In this document: one piece after another, positions 34,344-44,745 of the stretch
Layout: every line of letters begins with the position of its first letter
How positions within the stretch are numbered: the stretch's first letter is position 1
Source: Larix kaempferi
Taxonomy: Eukaryota; Streptophyta; Pinopsida; Pinales; Pinaceae
NCBI GenBank assembly: GCA_027924585.1
Contig: BSBM01000372.1
Coordinates: 30,560,001 to 30,624,000 of the forward strand
DNA: 64,000 nt
Reading direction: 5' to 3'
The notes under the pieces: model-generated
Seen by the model: the letters and a program-made list of their open reading frames with translations, nothing else
Told to the model about the DNA's origin: nothing
Databases searched by the model: none
Made by a program: the position numbers and the translations under genes

Positions 34344-35251
34344 ATGCATATGAAATTCTTGCCATGTGGCAAAAGGATGATATCAAAAAAAAAAAGTTTT
34401 GCCAAGTGGCAAAAAGACATTTTTATTTTAAATTTGTAATATTATTTGAAAGACAGTTATGGGTCGCTCGAAGACAGTTATCTTTTAGTTAAACATTTTT
34501 AATTATTAGTTAGAAGAAGCAGTTATGTGGAGCTTCTTCTAAAAATTTTGTATAAAAAACGATGGAGGTCATTGTTGAAGGGGTTGGAAATTTTTTGAGA
34601 AACAAGTATGTTTTGAAGTTTATTTTTGAAGAAATAAAGGCAGTACAGTGATGATGCCTATCTTTGATATCAGAGATTCATGAGTTAATCAGTCTTATAG
34701 TCTGTTATTCTCTTTATCTTTATATGTGCATGTTTACTTTCTTCGTTATATCTCCCATAGTGTTTTTCTTCCATATTTAAATGAGCACTTGAAATAACTT
34801 GAGATTCATACTGGTTATGCCTCATTTTATTTGCATTTAAATATCCATTATATTCTCCAAAGTTGACAATAGATTCATCCTGGATAGATGCCTGTTGTTG
34901 ATGGAATGTCTTTACTTCTTTCTTTGTCACCTGAAAAATCAAATTGACTGTAATATGATTACTATCTTGCCTCTGTGTAAATTTGTATGGTGAAAATCTC
35001 TTACTGGTTTATTATACATTTTGAAAGCTTCGACTCCATGCCCAATGTTTCTTGTTTACCTTTTCGACCAGAAAATACTTTTTGAGAAATTCTAAAAGAA
35101 CCTTTGTATATTTTTAGCCTTCACATATATATCAAAGAGAGAGCCCTCTCTGGTGGAGAAAATGGCTAGTTTTTCTACCTAAAGCTTGGTTTGAAATAGG
35201 TTACCTTAGGTCTTATTGTTTGTCTTAAGTCTTAGGTCTTATTTTCTTACA

Positions 35252-36080
35252 TGGGTAATCTTCCACCATGTGGATCTGTCCCTGCAACCACGTAAATAAC
35301 CCTGTACTAAAACTGATGAAGGGACCCACGCCACCATGGCAAGCCATCACCTCTGCCCACCTAGTCATATGGGGATCTCGTGCATCCTGGTCCTCAAGAT
35401 CGACCTGTGGGCGCAAGTGGGGCACCCGCTCCAGCATGAAGGACACCACCACCGAACCGCACCCAAATTGATTCAGTGCCCCGCACTGGAATTTGGTCAA
35501 CTGATCTCGAAGACTGGTGAGAAGCCCCTCACACCAGTTGAACATGGTAGGAGCCATGCACTCCTCAGCATACATCATCTGCGATTTTCTCGCTAGATGA
35601 GCAGATCGGCTGCCAGATACCCGCACAATAGTAAAGAGTATCGTCTGAAGAGCTCGGTCCCTGACATCCTTGATGGGAATTTTCCCACCAGTCATCGACG
35701 TACCTGGAGTACACTATTGCTCGATCATGTCCTCTACCGACCAATCACCACCTTGTGATCTGGTCAAGGACACAGGGTTTAGTTGCCAGGATAACCCTAC
35801 CAAAAAATAGATGTCCTTGACATCTATGGTGAGCGTGTGCTCACCAATTTGGAAATGTTGTTGTATTGGGTCCCAACATTGGACCAGGTGTGTTAGCAAA
35901 GGTAATTGGGACCTTATCCCCGACACTCGAAAGTACTTGAGTAGCCCATGGTTTCTCAACGCAGCAACACATTGTGGATCATTTTCTGCTTGCGCATCAT
36001 CGAGCTCATGCTCACGTTCTCTCCACTCAAGAACCATTGTGCTCACTCCAAACCTGTCAAGAAGGACATTTTAACACCTT
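35252..36080 (-). pseudogene. Plant mobile domain (PMD, aminotransferase-like) ORF of outer element
   Basis: Minus-strand reading: LLKYFRVSGIRSQLPLL, CWDPIQQHFQIGEHTLTI, DVKDIYFLVGLSWQ, then a TAG at 35714-35716, and in the same frame CTPGTSMTGGKIPIKDVRDR, ARKSQMMYAEECM, FMLERVPHLRP, ending EDYP at the gypsy junction. The 'F..GE.T.T..D...L.GL' pattern is the signature of the plant mobile domain. PMD proteins occur as host chromatin factors (MAIN/MAIL type) and inside transposons. The gypsy LTR adds eight spurious residues. The true C-terminus may lie on the other side, at 18871 and below. Upstream start is uncertain (about 36046-36080). Confidence 0.75.
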
Positions 36081-36802
36081 TAGAACTTTTCCCAACCATC
36101 AAAAGAGTCTCCATTTGGGTAGGTTTTTGGGTTGAGTTGGTGGTTTGCGCCAGTGCAGAACGTCCTTTTGGACAGTGCGCCATCGGCGCAAAACACCCTT
36201 TCGAGTTTTGCACCGGCGCAGATCCTGAAAGGGCGACCTGCGTCGGCCTGTGAGCACAAATCCCCCAACCCAACGAGCTCAAAAACTACCTAAATGAAGT
36301 AAAAAACAAATTCTAATCCACTATAAAGTTAAAGAGACAAGTTTAGAGTTTCCTGTCGCTGACGACGTCTGAAATGATGCATCACAGCTCCCAGAATCAT
36401 CAAAAGAAGAACGGCTCCAAATGGTACTTTTCACCTCTCCAACTTGGTAAAAAACAAATAGTAATTCCTTTTACTATTTACCCCTATTTATATTGAAAAA
36501 GAGCATATTCCTTTTTTAATTTATTCCAATGTGGGTTATTTTGCTATAGTTGGATTCATTTATACCCGGTTACTCATTTTTGACCTAGTTTCGAAGCTTG
36601 CAGGTGAAGTTAAGCACCACCTTGATCATGTTTTTCGTGGTTGTGGTTTTTTCATGCATATTTTCAGGTATGAACAACTCATAGAGCGTCTTTTTGTCAT
36701 TATTTTTCTCATTAAATTCAATTATTAATGATGCCGAGCTAACTCTTTGTTCTTTCTCGTGCTCATAAAATGATGAGAATAAGTCATCGAGTTATAGTTT
36801 AT

Positions 36803-37135
36803 CACTTTTTCGGGCTCGTTAAACTCCCACGAAAAAGGAACCCCCTGAGCCTTTTCTTTAAGCTCTTTTCAGGTTCTCTAAATACGAAAAGATCGCCAAG
36901 CAAACTTGATGCGTTCACGCTTGTAAAAGTATTTGAATGATCGTCTTCCTGGTGATAGTTTACCCCTTTTTCGGACCAGGGGGCACTACTTACGAAAAAA
37001 GAATACTCCAGCCAATCATGAATGGAAGAGTCCTCTCTCGCGTTGTTTTACCCTTTTCCGGGCGAAGAGGCTAACTTTACGAAAAAGGACCTTTGGAATC
37101 TTCTTTAGTTCTTTTCAGATTCTCTAAATATGAAA
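36803..37135. repeat. Hairpin units CTTTTTCG...CGAAAAAG, three copies
   Basis: Arms CTTTTTCGG and CGAAAAAG enclose 20-30 nt at about 36803-36839, 36965-37000 and 37050-37088 (the last has CCTTTTCCGG). The first and third are each followed by a shared TTCTCTAAATA.GAAA segment (36870-36890, 37115-37132). Function unknown. Confidence 0.6.
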
Positions 37136-38397
37136 TGACACCGAGTTCCCCTTCTATGGACTCGTTAAATTTTAACATTGAAGGGCCCATCATGGGATGA
37201 ACCCCTCCTTTCCTAGGTTCGTAAAACGTTTGGGATTGGACTCATCTATGAGATGAGCTATACCGAGCATCTGTTTACCCTCCTCAAGCTCGTTAAAAAA
37301 CAAGTGAGACACTCATCACTCATGATGGGGAAAAAGGAAAGATTTTGTGTTACACTTTATTTACAGGAACTGCATCATCACTCTTGAACATGGCACTCAT
37401 TTGCATTTGCATACAACACTTGGGTGATTCGTTTGTCTTCGAGTCATACTGATTCCATGAGTCATGTCACTCCTTTGGGTCATCCGAAGAATGTCTCCAC
37501 TATCAGTTGCATTAGGGGTCAGTACCGTTCTCGTCATGTCAATAATTCCAAGTCATGCCATGCCCATGTTCAAGAGATGTCCATCGCTCATCATCTGCAG
37601 TTAGTACACCTTCTACCATGTCGGTCTACCTTGAGTAAGTGTTGCACTTTACTCTACTGTCCGATCCACTCTAAACATCTGTTATCGAGTTTTGTGTCAT
37701 TGATGGGGGATTCATCATGGCCCTCCTTCGACGGATTCATCCTTGTCGACTTCAACACATCATTCGAGGATTGAATCTAGAAACCAATCGAGTACCTTGG
37801 GCCTGCATACCTCAATGGCAGGTTAGCTCACTTTCAACATGAGTTTACATCATTGACTCTTGATTGAAATATTTCATCAGGCGTTCGACCTCAAATCATT
37901 TATTCATGCTTGGTGATATGTACTAGGATACCTTGGGGATCATCGACATTAATGGTGATTTCCCTCGCACTTGTTAACGGTATACACCAATGACCGGTAA
38001 TCAAGTGGTTTCTACCTTGTTCGACTCCAAAACATTGTAATCACATGGATAGATTCATATCATTGCGGGTTCAGCTTGAAGACCCTGGGGAAGTTATATT
38101 TTACCCAGGTTGCGATGGAGATTGTTTGAGTCATATTACACAGATCCACTTTGTATTGGTCGTGGTTGTGTTATCATCTCATCATGGATCTACGATTGTG
38201 TCTTGTAGCCATGATTGTGTTCAGTCGGTCTTTGCTACCATGGATCTGCAATGTATGGGTCAGCAGCCATGTTGTGAGTTATGTGGGACTGGTATCTTAG
38301 AGTTAGTTGTACTGTAGTAGCATCCTCCAGCCAGCAAGTCTTTTCCATTTATCTTTCAAAGCACTTCACCTATCTTGTTTTTCCAGCTTCATGCTTT

Positions 38398-38725
38398 GGG
38401 GGGAATTTTGTTACACCTAAATCTCGTCATCATGAGTCCCTTGTTAACTTAGTGTCTTAATCCCTGAAGTTCCCATGATCAAGCAAGTCATGTAAAGCAA
38501 GTTGATTCCCTTTGTCCACATTTCTAGTTGGGCCAACGCATGTTGTCTTTAGGCAAGGTGCGCCCAACTAGGGCCCACGTAGAGTATGTTCTGCTAAACT
38601 ATGTTGACACCGCAAATTGTCTTAGTTAGTCCTGCATTTCCCTTCTCAGGCGCTGGTTGTCTTCGTGCAACTTGTGCCGGAGTTGGTTAATTGGGATAAA
38701 GGTAGCTTTCGAGCGATTTATAAAA
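38398..38725 (+). repeat. Possible plus-strand LTR start inside the outer element
   Basis: TTTGGGGGGAATTT directly before TGTTACACC resembles a polypurine tract plus LTR start. TTTATAAAAG lies about 310 bp further on. No partner LTR is visible, so this is tentative. Confidence 0.3.
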
Positions 38726-39377
38726 GTTGGATGAGGTGGATCCCTATCCCTAACTCCTAGGTGAGTTGTCATATGATTCCCTAACCTCAAGGGAGGATCC
38801 CTTATCCCTCTCCCCATGATCCTCAACCTACTTTATCCACTTGGTCCTATAACTACAAGGCCCCTCTCCATTCCAAAGGGAGGAAGTCTATTTCACTTAC
38901 ATGCTAGTGAAATTATCTTAGGATATATCCATCCACCTATTGGGAGATTCACACTTCCTTTGGAGGCATTGGCTTGGCTTGTTGGAGGAGGATTGCAACG
39001 TGAAGGCTTGGGTTGTAATCATCTCTCTACTTTGTATTTCCTTCTTTTATACAGTAATATAAACTATTTCCACAAATGTTATTGTGTTGATAATGTTTGT
39101 AGTTTACTTCCTTAACTGTTTACTTAGATTAGTTATTGTTTAAACATATTTTACTGCTTGTATTGTTTCCACATGTTTTGACAAGTCTTGCAACTAAAGA
39201 TTTGATGACTGGAGAACTTGGAGAAACAACGAGGAAGAAGATCTATAATCTGAAGGTATGATGTCTAAGTACTCGATCTCTAACTAGATCTAGGAAAGTA
39301 GATTTGTGTTCTGTCCTTATTTGTTCTAGATTCACATTGAACTAGGGATATCTGGCTCACGCCCGCTCGAGTAGATT

Positions 39378-39715
39378 GTCCAATAACTGTTTCGGCACAA
39401 CTTTCAGTTTTTCGCCGATCAACGGACTTGTCAATTTTTCGCCGAAATGCTTTATCGACGCAACTCTGCGAAACTCCCTGAAACGTGTCGGTGCAACTTT
39501 CATTTTTGCGCCGACCATTTTGGCGTGCCTTTGAATTTTAATCCGATTGATAGACTTATGAATTTTTCACCGACTGTTTTGGCGAGTTCTCAATTTTACG
39601 CCGAAACGCCCTTTTTCGACCACTTTTGATTTCTCGCTGAAACGCATCAGCAACTCTTCTGATTTCTCGCCAGCAGTTTCGATGCTCTTGCCAATTTTGC
39701 GCCGACGCACACTTA
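39378..39715. repeat. Diverged repeats with TTTTTCGCCGA / TTTTGCGCCGA core
   Basis: Cores such as TTTTTCGCCGATC, TTTTTCGCCGAAA, TTTTGCGCCGACC, TTTTACGCCGAAA and TTTTGCGCCGACG recur about every 50-70 bp in the leader next to the outer element's primer site (minus orientation). They are spaced irregularly and no coding frame is conserved. Confidence 0.65.
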
Positions 39716-39842
39716 GCAGAAACTAAAAAAACACTTAGAAAAATTTTGAATTTTTTCTTAATGATCAGTGTTGAGCAGGAAAAATGCTTACCTCTACAAG
39801 TTGCCTGATTTGGTCGATATAGACCCAATGTTGTAACCTTTT

Positions 39843-39853
39843 CTCTAATACCA
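39843..39853 (-). other. Primer-binding site of outer element (tRNA-iMet type)
   Basis: Minus strand reads TGGTATTAGAG, three bases after the LTR end CGTGACA. The plant tRNA-iMet complement is TGGTATCAGAG. Confidence 0.8.
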
Positions 39854-39856
39854 ATC

Positions 39857-41145
39857 TGTCACGCCCCCTCCCATCGATCCAATGAAAGGAAGGGAACCTG
39901 ACTACAGATCTTGGGATTTTTACCTAAAACTCAGCCCCATTCATTAGATTCATACAAAATAAAATACATGTGTGTGCAGATGCATAATCAGATAAACATG
40001 CATAATAGAATTTAACTATCCACACACATTTCACATGCATTTATCGACATAATAAAAACAATGCAGAAGTAAAACAGATAAAGAATACTCATCTTGATAT
40101 AATGTTGTCCCAAGCAATTAGCTACGCAACTGCAACATTCTACCTAGCCATAGGCCAACTATGCTCATCAATCTCTCAGCATAGTTGCCAGCCCCGAGCT
40201 AGGCATGATTTCCACAAGGAAAGGGGACACGCAAGATCATACATAGCCAAAGCAATGGATACCCATCTCAACCTCAACATTCTCTTCCACAAACATCAAT
40301 ATCAAATATGGGGCATGGATACACATTTTCAACAAAGGGATTTACAAAACAAGGTCCATGGGTTCTCCCCAAGTCGTGGGCACACCAAAAACAGATTGTG
40401 GGAAGAGGGAATCAACCACAGGGAAGAAACTGATTTTTCCCACGAGTATGTGACCATTCAGATGACCAAAAATGACCTCTATGGAACCCTCAAATCGATT
40501 TCCTTTCTTCCCCATTGTTATACAATACAAAAACGCCCTTCCCAGCTAGAAACATGAAGGAAACCACAACAAAAATATGGAGGAAAATGCCCAGGAAGCT
40601 CAGAATGCATGAGGGAGCAAAGGAAATGGGTGAATAATGGCTTAGGGAGCAATTTCGTGGCTCTTTTCATGTCAAAGAAGCAAAACACGTTTTTCCCAAA
40701 ATGGTGGATTTTCCATACTCGAATTTGGAAAGCCATACCTCCCCATTCCCCAAGGCATTAACTACCTCAACCAACTCTTGGAAGAAATAAATGATTGGGT
40801 ACAAAAGTCAACATGGGTAGTTGAGGGTTTATGGGTTCTCTCTTGGACACTTGGATTGAATTGATTGGCTCCAAGGGTTTGAATATTTCCCTCCCAATTC
40901 CTTGTAAAAATCATGCCCCCATCTCTTGTTACATTGCATTGCATAGCTAGTTGTGGGTGTTTTATTAAAATGCATATACATGGTATTTACAATTTCCATT
41001 GTGCCTGGATAGCACACAAACCATATGCATCAATTTTAACACTAAATCGATGGTGGGCCTTGGCCTTGAGATCCTCACCACGATTTTATAACGATATGAC
41101 ATCATTTACATTTTAATGTGATGGGGTCAAAATCAAGATATTACA
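39857..41145 (-). repeat. Outer element 5' LTR, 1,289 bp
   Basis: Aligns with 16774-18126. In minus orientation it starts TGTAATATC and ends CGTGACA, followed by the primer site. The right flank is ATTCT and then the second part of the LINE. Confidence 0.9.
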
Positions 41146-41150
41146 ATTCT
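41146..41150 (+). other. Target-site duplication ATTCT, right copy
   Basis: Matches 16769-16773; the LINE reading resumes in the sense expected (DYSF then CELVSDHW). Confidence 0.9.
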
Positions 41151-44100
41151 TTTTGTGAGCTGGTTTCTGATCATTGGAAAAAGTTATCCTCTGTACCCTA
41201 TTCTTCCTCTCTTCGTGGGTTGATCCAGAAGTTGTCAAAACTGAAAAAAAAAAAGTGGAATGGGAAAGAAAAAAGAAGGCTGCTAATTTGGCATGCATTG
41301 AAGGTATTGAGGTGAAACTACATGTATTATGTAGTAGTACTGATGAAGGTTTATTCTTGTTGGAGAGGAAAGAAAATGTTATAGCGTTGGAGGCTACAAA
41401 AGCTAAAATCTTGGGCCAAATTTAGGAAACATGGAGACAAAAAAGCAGGGCCATTTGGCTAAAGGCCGGGGATAATAACACTAAGTTCTTCCATCGTTTA
41501 GTAAATCAGAGAAGATTGGCCAATTCCATTTGGGATATTAAAGATGATTTGGACAAGGTTATTTGTGACAATTCCTCCTTGAAGAAGGCTGCTGCGAAAC
41601 ACTTTCAGGACCTTTATACTAGAAAGTCTTATGCTAATATGGTAAATCAACTTAATACAATCAGAAATTTCCCTCGTTATTTCAGTGAGGAATACCGTCG
41701 GGAGGTGGCTAAACAAATATCCGTGGAGGAGGTGCAAAAAGTGTTGAAGTGCTTCGCCAAAGACAAGAGTCTTGTCCCTTACGGGTGGATTGTCGAAATT
41801 TATCTCCACTTTTTCGACATGTTGGGTAATGAAGTCACTGAGGCTGCTGATGAGAATCGAAAGAAGGAATGGATGCCGATTTTGTTAAACAAAACCTAGA
41901 TTTCCCTCATTCCTAAGAAGGATAGGCTAGTCGATTTTAACGACTATAGACCTATATCGCTCTGTAACCTCTTGTACAAGATCATCACTAAGATTATTTC
42001 AGAGAGAATAAAGCCTATTATGGGCAAGAGTATTTCTGAAGAGAAATTTGGTTTCGTTCCCAATAGGAAAATATTAGATGCGATGGTCGTGGCTCAAGAA
42101 TGCTTATACTCTGTGAAGCAGGAAAAGCTTAATGCATTTCTCTTAAAAATGGATCCTGAGAAAGCCTATGATAGAGTGGATTGGCACTACCTAAGGTTCA
42201 TTCTCATGCAGACTGGGTTGAATGTAGAGGTTGTGAATTGGATTATGGTGTGTATCACTTCACCGAAATTTGTTGTTTTGGTGAACGATTCTCCTTCATC
42301 TTTTTTCAATGGTAATCGAGGGATCAGGAAGGGGTGCCCGCTCTCTCCCCACCTCTTCATATTGGCGATTGAATGTCTCAGTTTGATGATAAAAAATCCA
42401 AAGAACAAAACTTGATTAAAGGATTAAAGGTTGCTAATGCCTTTTTTATCTCTCACTTATTGTTCGTGGATGATGTCTTACTATTGGGTGAAGGATCCTT
42501 GTCCGAGTGGAATCAATTTTCCAACATTATTTGTGTTTTCTATGATGCATATGAGATGGCTATAAGTGGACAGAAGTCAATTTTCCTTTATCAATATAAG
42601 GATCCTGACATTCCAAAAAGTATTGCTTTGGTCCTTCGTTATAAAATGGTTGATATTGATGAAGGTTTTAGATATCTATGATACTATCTAAAACCAAATT
42701 GTTACAGATTATCTGATTGGAGTTGACTTGAAAAGAAAATTCAGAAAATATTAGTTCTTCGTCATACAGGTGGCTCTCGTTGGGAGGGAGGCTCACTTTG
42801 GTAAGATCGGTACTCCAAAGTATTCTGGTGTTTTGGTTCTCCTTATTCAAAGTCCCAAGTGTTGTTATTTCTAGCATTAGAAGGAAGATGTTTCAGTTTT
42901 TATGGTATGGAAAAATTGGTCTTACGAAATTTCACCTTGCTTCTTGGGAAGATCTTTCCATCCCTCAATCCCTAGGTGGATGGGGCATTAAGCATTTAAT
43001 ATTTTTTAACAAGGTGTTGTGCACTAAAATTTTGTGGAGAAGCCTCTTTGTTAAAGGTCTATGGGGGAAACAGATTCAGGTTAAGTATCTCAAGAGATTA
43101 CCCTTGGTGTTTTGGATAAGATCTCATGCTCGGAAAAGTCACTTGGGTTCAACTATTTGGCGTAGTCTACTTGAATCTTTCCCCATTATCAACCACACAA
43201 TAGCCTGGGCCGCTGGAAGAGGGGCACAAATTTTTATGGGCATCGATATGGTAATTGGCCTTGAAGATGGATATCTCTTATCTGATGTTTTGATTGATTA
43301 GTTGCATCGTCGAAATATTTTTGTTTTAAAACATGCAACGATAATCTCTTAGGAAGGTGCCATTTCATGGCGGAGATATAAGGACCTGAACCTGAGCTAC
43401 CCCCTTGACTTTGAATGGGACTGATATGTGGAACTTCTCTATCAGGCGAGCATTAACTTAATCGATGCTGAAGACACTTTGGTTTGGTCGTAAACAATTT
43501 TGATGGAATGGTCACCGCTCACTTAGCATACAATTTTATTCTGGACTCTGCATTGGAGGTGAGGCCCTACTGGTGGCTGAAAAAGGTCTGGAACGGTAAT
43601 ATCCCCTTAAAATTCAAGTGTTTCACTTGGTTATGCCTTCATAACAAATTCCTTACATGGCAAAACTTGCAGAAAAGGGGTTTTGAGGGCCCTGGATTTT
43701 GTGGTCTTTGCAGGGTGGCCGAGGAGATGCCTAACCACTTATTTGGTAGCTGTACTTTTTTTCAACTCATTTGGTTTGCGCTAAGTAAGTATTTTGGTTT
43801 TCATTACATGTGGGATTTCCCTTGTTTCAAAGACAATCTGCAAAGGTGGTTTGCTCAGCACTGTCAGGATTATCTTTTGATTTTGTTTGTTATCTAGGGT
43901 GTATGGAAGGCATGCAATGGGATTATATTTAAATATAGAAATCCTTCGGTGGAATTGGTTAGCTCTCAGATCACCACTTACTATCTGGAACACAAAAGAA
44001 AGGATTGAGTGAAGGCCCTAAGGCAAGTTTCTTTCTCTGAAAGTGATTTCATCTATCCTATGGGTTTTTTCGACGGGGCAGAAAAGGAATGTCGTTGTGG

Positions 44101-44509
44101 TGCTGGTTGTGTGTTAAATTTTAGCCTTGGTCACGAGTTTCACCTATTCTTTATGGCTGGACATGGATCCAACACTAGAGTTGAACTATTAGCCCCGTGG
44201 GGTCTCTTGTGGTTTGCAAATAGCAGAGGTTCTACTTCTTTACATGTGTTTGGGGACTCTAAATGTATTGTGGATTGGGCGCTTGGAAGAACCACTCTAC
44301 CCTCTCTCAGGCTAGAGCATTGGATGGATAAAGTTAGAAAAATGATATTGGCATTTGATCGTGTTTACTTCAACCACATTTATAGGGAAGCAAATGTGGG
44401 GACGGATTCTCTTTCCAAGCGATCGTTTGGCAAAATGGATGGAAGGATTTTTATTGAGGAATTCATGAATGTCAACCTCATTCTTGCTAACTGTCTGTAT
44501 CTCTTTTGA
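41151..44509 (+). pseudogene. L1-type LINE, 3' part: reverse transcriptase, zinc-finger and RNase H
   Basis: Continues the ORF2 cut at 16773. The endonuclease-RT linker is broken by several shifts (41155-41480). The RT runs from about 41516: a TAG at 41897, then IPKKDRLVDFNDYRPISLCN, a GFVPNRKI segment, KMDPEKAYDRVDW, GIRKGCPLSPHLF, a frameshift near 42410, and the catalytic LFVDDVLLLG (about 42460-42490). Next come RLTLVRSVLQSI and the zf-RVT segment IPLKFKCFTWLCLHNK with C..C (43600-43740). Last is an RNase H (44009-44509) with FFDGA, TRVELLA, FGDSK and GTDSLSK, whose four acidic residues are all present. RNase H at the C-terminus is typical of many plant L1 elements. It is multiply mutated and inactive. 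Confidence 0.92.
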
Positions 44510-44735
44510 ATGTTGGTTTTTAGCTATTTGGGATTATTAGAATGATGTATATTTGTAGTACTTTCTTGTTCCGGTTATGGTCTTTTTGGAGGATGTAGCT
44601 ATGGTCCTTTGTTTCTATTCAGTTTGAATGGTTTTTTTCTATGAAGAGAAGATCCTCACTTCTCAGATGTTAAGATGTATTCTTGTTTACAACTTTTATC
44701 TAATATAAAGTTGTTGTTTTTTGTGTGAAAAAAAA
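44510..44735 (+). other. LINE 3' UTR and short poly(A) end
   Basis: Ends TTTTTTGTGTGAAAAAAAA at 44735, followed by CCATCCTGAC. The motif CATCCTGAC (44737-44745) nearly matches CATCCCGAC at 15568-15576 and is the likely LINE target duplication. Confidence 0.7.
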
Positions 44736-44745
44736 CCATCCTGAC

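Larger units (their letters stand above)
18872..35251 (+). mobile_element. Ty3-gypsy (Tat-type) LTR retrotransposon with coding LTRs, 16.4 kb
   Basis: Order: 5.06 kb LTR (18872-23933), tRNA-Asp-type primer site, gag, protease, RNase H, RT, second RNase H, integrase, poly(A) run, tRNA-Arg-like segment, 5.06 kb LTR (30192-35251). The primer site TGGCGCCGTTGCCGGGGA and the extra RNase H are typical of the plant Tat/Ogre group. By hand I count about 33 differences between the LTRs in about 5,030 bp (near 99.3% identity), so insertion was recent. The internal ORFs have two frameshifts and three nonsense changes. Left flank is CACAT and the right junction contains ACAT; a full 5-bp duplication is not visible because the right terminus is shortened. 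Confidence 0.93.
30192..35251 (+). repeat. Gypsy 3' LTR, 5.06 kb
   Basis: Near-identical to 18872-23907. Near the right end it has a 26-nt extra segment that repeats TTAGGTCTTATT, and it lacks the last 26 nt of the left LTR (…GTGCTAACA). It ends TTCTTACA and then runs into outer-element sequence TGGGTAATC. Confidence 0.92.
36090..39842. other. Outer element internal sequence, no recognised gene
   Basis: No gag, pol or other known domain in either strand. Contents I can name: GC-rich inverted-repeat patches around 36160-36250, hairpin-type repeats at 36803-37135, an LTR-like start preceded by GGGGGGAA near 38398-38410 with TATA-like TTTATAAAAG near 38719, and diverged GCCGA-containing repeats at 39378-39715. 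Part of it could be a further old insertion. Confidence 0.45.
16774..41145 (-). mobile_element. Outer LTR retroelement with PMD ORF (minus strand), host to the gypsy insertion
   Basis: Two LTRs (16774-18126 and 39857-41145) both begin TGTCACG on plus and end TTACA or TTGCA. They are flanked by a perfect 5-bp duplication, ATTCT. A minus-strand primer site (39843-39853, TGGTATTAGAG) and a minus-strand purine tract at 18127-18141 fix the orientation. Without the nested gypsy element the internal part is about 5.3 kb. I find no gag, RT or integrase of its own, only a plant mobile domain ORF, so it was probably moved by enzymes of another element. The LTRs differ at roughly 20 of the first 245 positions (hand count), so this is a much older insertion than the gypsy element inside it. 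Confidence 0.85.
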
